Assembly (NCBI GenBank): GCA_900763175.1
Contig: CAAFJI010000267.1
Location: forward strand, 1 to 19,215
Length of the DNA stretch: 19,215 nt
From: Lachnospiraceae bacterium
Lineage (GTDB): Bacteria > Bacillota > Clostridia > Lachnospirales > Lachnospiraceae
Direction: 5' to 3'
Within the stretch, counting starts at the first letter, position 1. Each line of letters opens with the position of its first letter. Shown here in pieces: positions 1 through 6,236 of this stretch. The notes under the pieces are model-generated. The model was not told the origin of the DNA, ran no database searches, and saw only the letters and a program-made list of their open reading frames with translations. The position numbers and the translations under genes are program-made.

Positions 1-24
1 TATCAAGTATACTTTTTCATATAG

Positions 25-282
25 AGGACAGAGGCTGTAAGTATTTATGAATATGAGGAAGAGAAAGCCATGCGTATGCTTCAGGAGGAAGCATTTGAGG
101 ATGGATTTGAAAATGGATGACCAACCGGTATTCAGACCACAATTAAGCTCTGTTTGCATTTTAATTTATCTCATGATAATATCATTCAGCAATTAATAAC
201 CAACTTTCAGTTCTTTAAAGATGATGCTCGGAAATATATTCACCAGTACGCTGCTTCCGTCACACCTTCTAATGAAAAGTAA
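25..282 (+). pseudogene. C-terminal remnant of an Rpn-family (PD-(D/E)XK) recombination-promoting nuclease/putative transposase
   Basis: Reading in the frame of position 46 gives an acidic tail (YEYEEEKAMRMLQEEAF, then EDGFENG), a TGA stop at 118-120, and then an open continuation to the TAA at 280-282. The continuation contains LCLHFNLSHDNIIQQLI and FKDDARKYIHQY. This is the usual C-terminal layout of Rpn/PDDEXK_2 transposase-like proteins: a charged E/G-rich linker followed by a short helical segment of the type 'LSxExxIxxLxxxFxxxxxxAxxYI'. An upstream TAG at 22-24 and the internal TGA show that the reading frame is broken, and the nuclease core is not in the window. The family assignment rests on remembered architecture only. 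Confidence 0.5.
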
Positions 283-299
283 CTCCGAAAGGCAATGAT

Positions 300-1259
300 A
301 TGTACCCATCCCAAGCACCTGAATTAAAAGAAACTACACACCACGGTACTCAATCCTTCCCTTGTGCCTTTTATCATCTGCAGATGACAGGACAGGGTTC
401 TCTAGTGAAGCATCATTGGCATGATGAAATTGAAATTCTATATTTTTCAGCCGGAGCTTTCACTTTGGAAATAAATATGGAGGCTTTCCCGATTCATTCA
501 GAATGTTTCTATTTTATTAACCCAGGTGAGCTTCACAGCATTCGCACTTGCTCTTTGGAAAAAGCTGTTGAATGTGCAGTTGTATTCCAGCCGGAATTTC
601 TTTGCTCTCCATTTTATGATGCAATTCAGACACAGCTGATCCAGCCGTTACAAAATGGCAGCCTGATTTTTCCCAGATACATTTCAGCTGAGAACCAGAT
701 TTTTCCTATTATAAAGGAGCTGTTCCTGAATATTACAAGTGCTTTTTCACATTGCGCTTCTCCAGAATCACTGGAAACCTTTATCGGAACCAACCATTTA
801 TCTTTATTCCGAGCCTCCGATACGGCAGACATCCATTTGACAGACCAGCTCTCGATCAAAGCTGCCCTGTTGCAGATTTTTGCCGCTTTAGCTGATCAAC
901 ACCTTTTTTCTCAAACAGAAAAGCCCGATGACCACCGCATTGAAACGATCAAAACCGCAATTACATACATCCGCAGCCATTACCAGGATAAAATTTATCT
1001 CCGCGATCTGGCATATCAGATTGGCCTGAATGAACAATATTTCTGCCGCTTTTTCAAAAAAGCCATTGGAGTATCTCCTGTAGAATATCTGAACGAATAT
1101 CGAATCCGTCAGGCCATTCGACTGTTAAGAGACACCACACTTCCAGTTACAGAAATCTGCCTGGACTGTGGCTACAACAATATGGGAAATTTTCTCCGTG
1201 AATTCCGCAAATATACCGGAACTACGCCGTTACAGTACCGAAAACACAACCAATCATAA
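300..1259 (+). CDS. AraC-family transcriptional regulator with N-terminal cupin sensor domain
   Basis: A 319-aa protein with the standard two-part AraC layout. The N-terminal cupin-like ligand domain covers about residues 30-110 and shows HHWHDEIEILYF at 38-49 and PGELHSI at 75-81. The C-terminal HTH_18 DNA-binding domain covers about 215-315. Its two helix-turn-helix units are LRDLAYQIGLNEQYFCRFF (234-252) and VTEICLDCGYNNMGNFLREF (283-302), followed by the typical family ending 'YTGTTPLQYR'. The ATG has a GAAAGG ribosome binding site about 9 nt upstream (286-291). The gene lies 280 bp upstream of, and parallel to, the GH13 alpha-glucosidase gene. A plausible inference is that it activates that gene in response to a sugar; no binding site could be identified. 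Family confidence is high, ligand unknown. Confidence 0.93.
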   Translation: MYPSQAPELKETTHHGTQSFPCAFYHLQMTGQGSLVKHHWHDEIEILYFSAGAFTLEINMEAFPIHSECFYFINPGELHSIRTCSLEKAVECAVVFQPEFLCSPFYDAIQTQLIQPLQNGSLIFPRYISAENQIFPIIKELFLNITSAFSHCASPESLETFIGTNHLSLFRASDTADIHLTDQLSIKAALLQIFAALADQHLFSQTEKPDDHRIETIKTAITYIRSHYQDKIYLRDLAYQIGLNEQYFCRFFKKAIGVSPVEYLNEYRIRQAIRLLRDTTLPVTEICLDCGYNNMGNFLREFRKYTGTTPLQYRKHNQS

Positions 1260-1431
1260 TAAATCACATTTTCCAGTTACGCCCAGCGAATTCATGCAGC
1301 GGTTCCAACAAGATGAAGATGTGATGATTTCAAAGATAATTTTGTGTACACTCTAAGAAGTTCTTTTTCATTATGTCAAAATTTCGTATTTTTTTATCAT
1401 TTTAAAGGAAGATTTTTTCAATATATGTATG

Positions 1432-1437
1432 TATAAT
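1432..1437 (+). promoter_or_regulatory. Candidate -10 element for the GH13 gene
   Basis: A perfect TATAAT lies in an AT-rich stretch about 100 bp before the GH13 start codon, with TG immediately upstream. No good -35 hexamer sits 16-18 bp upstream, which would fit a promoter that depends on an activator such as the neighbouring AraC protein. The rest of 1260-1539 shows no gene or clear terminator; the open frame from 1429 into the GH13 gene is read as untranslated leader. Confidence 0.4.
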
Positions 1438-1539
1438 GTACTCAAGTTCAAAAATAAAATAACACTTTTAGCAGTAGACACAGTTTTACTCATATCTGAC
1501 AAAACTTTAAAAGAACAGAGGTACAGGAGGTTATATATT

Positions 1540-3213
1540 ATGGAAAGAAAATGGTGGCAGGATAAAGTTGCTTATCAAATTTATCCCAAAAGCTTTTACG
1601 ATTCAAATGGAGATGGTATTGGTGATCTGCCTGGCATCATCAGCAAACTGGACTATCTGAAAGACCTTGGTGTTGATATCATCTGGCTTTCCCCATGTTA
1701 CCGTTCTCCCCTTGCTGATCAGGGTTACGATATTTCCGATTACTACGATATCGATCCCCGCTTCGGCACTATGAACGATATGGACCGTCTCATTGCAGAG
1801 GCAAAGAAACGTGATATGTACATTCTTATGGACCTGGTTGTAAATCATTGCTCCGACGAGCATGAATGGTTTAAAAAGGCTTGCGAAGATCCGGATGGAA
1901 AATATGGAAACTTCTTTTATTTAAGAGATAAAAAAGAGGGAGAGCTTCCTACTAACTGGCGCTCTTATTTCGGAGGATCTGTGTGGGAGGATCTTCCGGG
2001 AACCAACAAGCAGTATCTTCATGTCTTCCACAAAAAACAGCCAGACTTGAATTGGGAAAATCCAGAGCTTCGTGAAGAAGTATACAAGAATATCAACTGG
2101 TGGCTAGACAAAGGTCTTGGAGGTTTTCGTATTGACGCCATCATCAATATTAAGAAAGCTCTCCCAATGCACAACTATGAGCCAGATCGTGATGATGGAC
2201 TTTGCTCCATCGGAAAAATGCTGGAGGAGGCTACCGGAATTGGAGAATTTCTTGGTGAAATGCGTGACCGCACCTTCAAGCCTCATAATGCTTTTTCTGT
2301 AGGAGAGGTCTTTAATGTAAAGGATAAAGAACTCCCTGACTTCATCGGTGATAATGGATATTTTTCCACTATGTTTGATTTTAATGAAGCTGTTTTTGGT
2401 GGTTCTGAAAAAGGGTGGTATGACCATAAGAAAATCACCCCTGATGATTACAAACACTGCTGTTTTGAAGCCCAGGCAAAAATGGGAGATTTCGGATTTA
2501 TTTCCAATATTATTGAAAATCATGACGAGCCTCGTGGTGTCAGTCGCTATATTCCAGAGGGAGATTGCTGTGACACCAGCAAAAAGATGCTGGCAGCTCT
2601 GAACTTCATGCTCCGTGGACTGCCCTTTATCTATCAAGGTCAGGAACTTGGAATGGAAAATATTTCCTTCCACTCCATTGAGGAAGTTGATGATATTTCT
2701 ACACTAGATGAATATAAGGTAGCCATTGATGCCGGATATACACCGGAAGAGGCACTTGCCACAGTTGCCCGCCACAGCCGTGACAATGCCCGCACGCCAA
2801 TGCAGTGGTCAGACAAGGAGAATGCTGGTTTTACCACCGGAACACCTTGGCTTCGTGTCAATCCCAACTATACCGCTATCAATGTAGAAAAAGAAAGTCA
2901 GGATCCTGACTCTGTACTTCATTTTTATAAAAGCCTGATTGCCCTGCGCAAGAATCCGGACTACAAGGAAACGGTTGTATACGGTACACTTGAACCATTT
3001 ATGGAAGACCGCCATAATTTGATGGCCTACTATCGCAAGGGTGACAAGACCTTACTGGTCATTGGCAATTACCAGCGGGAAGAACAGACCATCACCCTTC
3101 CGGCACCTTATAAAAATGTTTTAATCAACAACTATCCGGATATTGCAGTTTCCGGTGATTCTGTTAAACTTCATGGATATCAGGTTCTGGTATTGGAACT
3201 GGAATGTATTTAA
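1540..3213 (+). CDS. GH13 alpha-glucosidase (oligo-1,6-glucosidase-like), cytoplasmic
   Basis: This 557-aa enzyme is the usual length for the oligo-1,6-glucosidase/alpha-glucosidase group, which hydrolyses terminal alpha-glucosidic bonds of imported oligosaccharides. The frame is open from 1429, but the ATG at 1540 is chosen because AGGAGG (1525-1530) lies 9 nt before it and the family N-terminus (ERKWWQDKVAYQIYP) starts there. The four GH13 regions are visible: DLVVNH (98-103), GFRIDAI (195-201, nucleophile D199), GEVF (255-258, acid/base E256) and NHDE (327-330, D329). The loop DSNGDGIGDL (21-30) matches the metal-binding loop. QPDLNWEN, typical of the subgroup, is at 167-174. There is no signal peptide. 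Residue 200 is Ala, where alpha-1,6-specific enzymes have Val, and region IV reads NHDEPR rather than NHDQPR. Specificity (isomaltose, maltose, trehalose-6-P or sucrose type) therefore stays open. Confidence 0.92.
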   Translation: MERKWWQDKVAYQIYPKSFYDSNGDGIGDLPGIISKLDYLKDLGVDIIWLSPCYRSPLADQGYDISDYYDIDPRFGTMNDMDRLIAEAKKRDMYILMDLVVNHCSDEHEWFKKACEDPDGKYGNFFYLRDKKEGELPTNWRSYFGGSVWEDLPGTNKQYLHVFHKKQPDLNWENPELREEVYKNINWWLDKGLGGFRIDAIINIKKALPMHNYEPDRDDGLCSIGKMLEEATGIGEFLGEMRDRTFKPHNAFSVGEVFNVKDKELPDFIGDNGYFSTMFDFNEAVFGGSEKGWYDHKKITPDDYKHCCFEAQAKMGDFGFISNIIENHDEPRGVSRYIPEGDCCDTSKKMLAALNFMLRGLPFIYQGQELGMENISFHSIEEVDDISTLDEYKVAIDAGYTPEEALATVARHSRDNARTPMQWSDKENAGFTTGTPWLRVNPNYTAINVEKESQDPDSVLHFYKSLIALRKNPDYKETVVYGTLEPFMEDRHNLMAYYRKGDKTLLVIGNYQREEQTITLPAPYKNVLINNYPDIAVSGDSVKLHGYQVLVLELECI

Positions 3214-3238
3214 TTTGAGTGCAAATCTCAGAGCATAT

Positions 3239-3264
3239 AAAAAAGAATCCTGCTTGCAGGATTC
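3239..3264 (-). terminator. Minus-oriented intrinsic terminator hairpin
   Basis: On the minus strand GAATCCTGC and GCAGGATTC form a near-perfect stem separated by two bases (effectively 8 bp with a 4-nt loop), followed directly by six T. The orientation would stop transcripts coming from cytX or from the repeat-like DNA at 3265-3381. It lies just downstream of the GH13 stop codon and reads against it. Confidence 0.6.
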
Positions 3265-3332
3265 TCCGCCTGCGGCGGGTCGCTTCAGCGACATCTACCT
3301 TTCTGCCGCTTCTGGATCCTACCCGGTAGGAC

Positions 3333-3381
3333 TTTTTAATGCAATATGGAATTCTAACAGAATTTCCTATTGCATTAAAAA
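3333..3381. repeat. Long imperfect inverted repeat (hairpin) in convergent intergenic region
   Basis: Two 23-nt arms (3333-3355 and 3359-3381) are reverse complements except for one single-base bulge on each side, with a 3-nt loop. The arms begin and end with TTTTTAATGCAATA and its complement. The hairpin sits between two other hairpins (3245-3264 and 3382-3419) in a 270-bp gene-free stretch. It may be part of an intergenic repeat family or a composite bidirectional terminator. Confidence 0.7.
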
Positions 3382-3419
3382 GCGGAAGCCTTACCGCACT
3401 TTTACGATAAGGCTTCCGC
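3377..3419 (-). terminator. Intrinsic terminator of the thiD-cytX operon
   Basis: A perfect 12-bp stem (3382-3393 with 3408-3419, GCGGAAGCCTTA and its complement) and a 14-nt loop are followed on the minus strand by five T (3377-3381). It begins about 65 nt after the cytX stop. On the plus strand the stem is followed by a looser T-rich stretch (3425-3436), so it may also help end GH13 transcripts. Confidence 0.75.
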
Positions 3420-3483
3420 ACTCATTTTGATTTTTTCTCATTTCTGCATCACTGCAGCTGTATGAATTATATAAAATTTTTTC

Positions 3484-4659
3484 TTATCTTTCTGTTTTTA
3501 AACATTTTCTCACGATCAGACAAAGCAAAATCGTAATTACCATATCTGGCAACGTGTTTCCAAGAGGGATGTCCACGTTCATTAAATAACGATAAAGAAT
3601 AAATCCGATTACCCAGATAATTCCATTTACTGCATCAACGGATTTCTTCAGGCTTTCTGCACGTTTCAGCAGGAAGAAATCTGCAATCTGGATTGCAATC
3701 ATAGGAGCAAATACGGAGCCTATGAGATACAAAAAATCCGTAATGTTATCCATAGGATAAATGATAGCACCAATGGTTCCAATTATGGTTACTGCAATTG
3801 CTGCATATTTTCCATTAATTTTTGAAAATACGGATTCTGAAGAAATTCCGGCAGAATAAGCATCCAAAAACGTAGTGGTAACAGTGGAAAATACGATAAT
3901 CAGAAGTCCGGCAATTCCAAGTCCTGCCTTTACCATGATCTGTGCAATATCGGATTCTCCGGTATAGATAGCAGCTCCCATGCCAATGATATACATCCAG
4001 CAGCTTACCAGACCGTACACAAGAGTGCTCACTGCCGTTGCCTTTACCGGCTCCTTCGCTTCTCTGGTATAGTCACTAATAAGTGGCAACCAGGATAACG
4101 GCATGGCAACAGAGAGCTCCACAGCTGCTCCGAAGGACATTGCTTCCTCCCCCAATGCTGCTGCCGCTCCTCCGTCAAAGAAAATTACTTTGCAAAGGAT
4201 GATGGTAAGAATAAATAAGGCAGCCATGGCTATTGTATTGATTTTCCCAAGATTGGTGATTCCAACCAGGATCCAGAGAATAATCAGTGTGCCAATCACC
4301 AGGCTCCATACCCAGCTTCCAGTATGCAGGACTCCGTCTGCTGCCAGTGCTCCATCATAAATCATGATTGCAGTCCAGCCTACCAGCTGAAGTACATTTA
4401 AGAAGGAAAAGAAAATGCCTCCCTTTTCTCCGAAGCTCATTTTTACCGTTTCCATGGCACTGCGACGTGTCTTCCCGCCGATAACTCCGGCAGCAAACAG
4501 CATGGCACATCCAATGATGTGGCCGATGATAATTGCTAAAAGGCCTTTGGAAAATCCCAATGGTGCAAAGTAAGTTCCGGTAAGGATTTCTGCAAGTGAA
4601 ACACCTGCCCCAAACCAGATTAATCCGTTTTCAAATATAGAGGTACGTTTTTCACTCAT
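3484..4659 (-). CDS. cytX: NCS1-family transporter, putative hydroxymethylpyrimidine permease CytX
   Basis: This 391-aa, very hydrophobic protein of the nucleobase:cation symporter-1 family has about 11-12 predicted membrane segments. Recognisable stretches are the N-terminal GLIWFGAGVSLAEILTGTY, GWTAIMIYDGA, and SWLPLISDYTREAKEP, a typical cytosine/HMP permease segment. The ATG at 4659 is preferred over an upstream in-frame start because AGGAGG (in AAAGGAGGC) lies 9 nt before it and the family N-terminus begins there. The gene starts 1 nt after the thiD stop, and its ribosome binding site lies inside thiD, so the two are translationally coupled. Because it follows thiD behind a TPP riboswitch, the likely substrate is HMP (4-amino-5-hydroxymethyl-2-methylpyrimidine) for thiamin salvage, not cytosine; that part is inferred from context. 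Confidence 0.9.
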   Translation of the reverse strand: MSEKRTSIFENGLIWFGAGVSLAEILTGTYFAPLGFSKGLLAIIIGHIIGCAMLFAAGVIGGKTRRSAMETVKMSFGEKGGIFFSFLNVLQLVGWTAIMIYDGALAADGVLHTGSWVWSLVIGTLIILWILVGITNLGKINTIAMAALFILTIILCKVIFFDGGAAAALGEEAMSFGAAVELSVAMPLSWLPLISDYTREAKEPVKATAVSTLVYGLVSCWMYIIGMGAAIYTGESDIAQIMVKAGLGIAGLLIIVFSTVTTTFLDAYSAGISSESVFSKINGKYAAIAVTIIGTIGAIIYPMDNITDFLYLIGSVFAPMIAIQIADFFLLKRAESLKKSVDAVNGIIWVIGFILYRYLMNVDIPLGNTLPDMVITILLCLIVRKCLKTER

Positions 4660-4660
4660 T

Positions 4661-5467
4661 TTATCGTGCCTCCTTTGTAAATTCGTTGTCAATGGCAAAG
4701 CCATGGTTCATAGGGCCGCTTCCTTTTCCCAGATCCAGCATTGCAGAGAGTGCACCGGAAATATACTTCTTTGCACGCTCCACGGAAGTATCCAGATCAA
4801 AGCCTTTTGCCAGATTGGAGGCTATGGCACTGGAGAGAGTACAGCCTGTGCCGTGAGTATTTGGATTGTTGATGCGCTGGCCGCAGAACCATTTATGTTC
4901 TCCGTCTCTCCACAAAAGGTCATTGGCATCATTTAACTGATGACCGCCTTTGCAGAGCACTGCGCAGTGATAGTTTTCTCCAATCACAGTAGCAGCTTTT
5001 ATCATATCATCAGATGTTTTGATTTCTATTTGGGAAAGAACTTCTGCTTCTGGAATGTTTGGTGTCAGGACAGTTGCAATGGGAAGGAGCTGATTTTTCA
5101 ATGCTTCAATTGCTTCATCGTTGATTAATTTTGCCCCGCTGGTAGCTACCATAACCGGATCTACTACAATGTTTTTCGCCTGATACTGCTGAAGCTTTTT
5201 CGCAATGGTTTCAATCAGTGCACTGGATGATACCATTCCAATTTTTACTGCATCTGGATAAATGTCTGTAAAAATATTATCCAACTGCTCTGCCAAAAAT
5301 TCTGGTGTTGCCTCCATGATTCCTGTTACACCGGTAGTGTTCTGTGCGGTAAGTGCTGTGATTGCACTCATGGCATATACTCCGTTGCTGATCATTGTTT
5401 TAATATCAGCCTGGATACCGGCGCCTCCGCTGGAGTCACTTCCAGCGATTGTTAATGCTGTTCTCAT
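4661..5467 (-). CDS. thiD: Hydroxymethylpyrimidine/phosphomethylpyrimidine kinase ThiD
   Basis: A 268-aa ribokinase-fold enzyme that phosphorylates HMP to HMP-P and then to HMP-PP, the pyrimidine half of thiamin. The N-terminal substrate loop LTIAGSDSSGGAGIQADIK (5-23) is typical of ThiD. VVDPVMVATSG lies at 101-111, and the anion hole with catalytic cysteine, HGTGCTLSSAIA, at 205-216 (C209). The length is standard and no TenA or ThiE fusion is present. The ATG has an AAAGGA ribosome binding site about 10 nt upstream. The gene is the first of a two-gene unit with cytX and lies 180 nt after a TPP-riboswitch terminator, so it should be repressed when thiamin pyrophosphate is plentiful. Confidence 0.95.
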   Translation of the reverse strand: MRTALTIAGSDSSGGAGIQADIKTMISNGVYAMSAITALTAQNTTGVTGIMEATPEFLAEQLDNIFTDIYPDAVKIGMVSSSALIETIAKKLQQYQAKNIVVDPVMVATSGAKLINDEAIEALKNQLLPIATVLTPNIPEAEVLSQIEIKTSDDMIKAATVIGENYHCAVLCKGGHQLNDANDLLWRDGEHKWFCGQRINNPNTHGTGCTLSSAIASNLAKGFDLDTSVERAKKYISGALSAMLDLGKGSGPMNHGFAIDNEFTKEAR

Positions 5468-5520
5468 AATGTCTGTTTCCTTTCTCGTATGTATATTTAT
5501 GCATTAATTTTATATAGCGT

Positions 5521-5646
5521 CCAAAAGTGGTGCCCCCAATTGAACGCTGCATTGCTGCCTGATTAAAAAGTGGTGCTCGCAGTCCTCGAAAACCCATTCG
5601 GCTTTTTCGGGGTTTTTGCGGCAGTCGCCAGGGTGGTGTGCTTGCG
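5521..5646. repeat. Repeat-like spacer between riboswitch terminator and thiD
   Basis: This gene-free DNA separates the riboswitch terminator from thiD. It contains two direct copies of AAAAGTGGTGC (5523-5533 and 5566-5576) and a short inverted repeat, AAAACCC/GGGTTTT (5589-5595 with 5610-5616), around a 14-nt loop. The composition and the structured look resemble an inserted intergenic repeat, but no target duplication was found. The short open frames here look non-coding. Confidence 0.4.
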
Positions 5647-5679
5647 AAAAAAATGAGACACTGTGTCTGACAGTGTCTC
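5647..5679 (-). terminator. Riboswitch-controlled intrinsic terminator (expression platform)
   Basis: A perfect 10-bp stem (GAGACACTGT with ACAGTGTCTC, 5655-5679) and 5-nt loop are followed on the minus strand by A and seven T (5647-5653). It lies about 18 nt downstream of the TPP aptamer, the position expected for a transcription attenuator that forms when TPP is bound. Confidence 0.88.
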
Positions 5680-5696
5680 CGAAAAAAATCATTTTG

Positions 5697-5783
5697 ACTT
5701 CCTACGGCGGCATTATCCGCATCAGGTAAAGGGTCGAAATTCACAACTTCCTCTCAGCCTGTTTACAAGCTCCCCTGAATTCC
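5697..5783 (-). ncRNA. TPP riboswitch (THI element) aptamer
   Basis: The minus strand carries the conserved thi-box blocks in order: GGGGAGCTTG, then AGGCTGAGAGGAAG (5' helix region), then CGACCCTTTACCTGATGCGG and ATAATGCCGCCGTAGGAAG. These correspond to the P2/P3 side, with CUGAGA pyrimidine recognition, and the P4/P5 side, with ACCUGAU and GCGGAUAAUGCC pyrophosphate recognition. It lies directly after a consensus promoter and before a terminator hairpin, upstream of thiD-cytX, so it controls thiamin pyrimidine salvage in response to TPP. Boundaries are accurate to a few bases. Confidence 0.96.
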
Positions 5784-5788
5784 ATTTT

Positions 5789-5817
5789 ATTATAATAACC
5801 TTGGAAGAAACTGTCAA
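5789..5817 (-). promoter_or_regulatory. Consensus sigma-A promoter of the TPP riboswitch-thiD-cytX operon
   Basis: On the minus strand a perfect TTGACA (5817-5812) and a perfect TATAAT (5794-5789) are separated by exactly 17 bp. Transcription would start near 5782, at the first bases of the riboswitch. All 12 hexamer positions and the spacing match consensus, which fits strong constitutive initiation with control left to the riboswitch. Confidence 0.9.
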
Positions 5818-5843
5818 CAAAAAGAATCCTGCCCACAGCTTTA

Positions 5844-6000
5844 CAGTAACTTATATGTTACTGTTCACTGGTAAAGTTCCGCGAGGTGTTTTTTGTGAAC
5901 AAAGTTCACAAAAAACCCGAGAATTGCGGTGCGAAATCATGCGAATGCATGATTTCTGTGCATCGCAAAGCGTGTTACTGGTCACGGAGTGAACAGTAAC
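5844..6000. repeat. Multi-hairpin palindromic element
   Basis: Nested inverted repeats cover the element. Outer 13-bp arms GTTACTGTTCACT/AGTGAACAGTAAC lie at 5857-5869 and 5988-6000. A perfect 13-bp hairpin with 3-nt loop lies at 5888-5916. A perfect 10-bp hairpin GAAATCATGC/GCATGATTTC with 4-nt loop lies at 5933-5956, and it is extended by a second stem (5924-5932 with 5960-5968). GTTACTG or its complement occurs four times (5844, 5857, 5974, 5994), allowing alternative folds. No convincing coding frame is present. The layout suggests a mobile intergenic palindromic element (MITE/REP-like) or a structured RNA. Confidence 0.75.
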
Positions 6001-6033
6001 CTTATATTCGCTTATAGCTTGATAACCATTTGC

Positions 6034-6182
6034 TTAGCGGTTGAATATTTCTTTTTGCTTTATATAAATGCCCTCCAGTGTCCTCAAAATATCAATCACA
6101 GAAAAAAAGCCATTCCTTGCTCTCTTTCCCTCACACACCGGATTTCATGACCATTGTATTTTTGTAACATATACTTTTCCAT
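6034..6182 (-). pseudogene. Possible frameshifted remnant of a Bro-N/antirepressor-like N-terminus
   Basis: From an ATG at 6182 the minus strand reads MEKYMLQKYNGHEIRCVRER and then EQGMAFF, then hits a stop just after a run of seven T. Adding one base in that run (plus-strand A-run 6102-6108) continues the frame as FSVIDILRTLEGIYIKQKE up to the stop at 6034-6036. The pattern '...GHEIR(C/T)V...FFSVIDIL' resembles the start of Bro-N domain proteins (phage antirepressor type). The match is short and remembered, so this is a weak call. It lies directly downstream of the fucosidase gene. Confidence 0.3.
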
Positions 6183-6236
6183 AAGCACCAGTCACTTCCT
6201 GCTTTCCCGGATAGAAATAATTCGTACAAACCTTAA

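Noticed and set aside
1429..1539. Extra 37 N-terminal codons of the GH13 frame
   Set aside because: The ATG at 1540 has an ideal AGGAGG and matches the family start; the upstream part shows no family similarity and has promoter-like sequence.
2104..2673. 189-codon minus-strand frame inside the GH13 gene
   Set aside because: Antisense shadow of a well-supported enzyme gene.
3164..3421. Arginine-rich minus-strand open frame in the convergent gap
   Set aside because: It runs through three hairpins and into the GH13 3' end with no ribosome binding site; treated as non-coding repeat DNA.
5818..5832. Shared AAAAAGAATCCTGC at 3240-3253 and 5819-5832
   Set aside because: A 14-base match containing an A-run is expected about once by chance in a window of this size.
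5663..5992. Plus-strand open frame across the riboswitch and hairpin element
   Set aside because: It is antisense to the TPP riboswitch and promoter and crosses palindromes; no family features.
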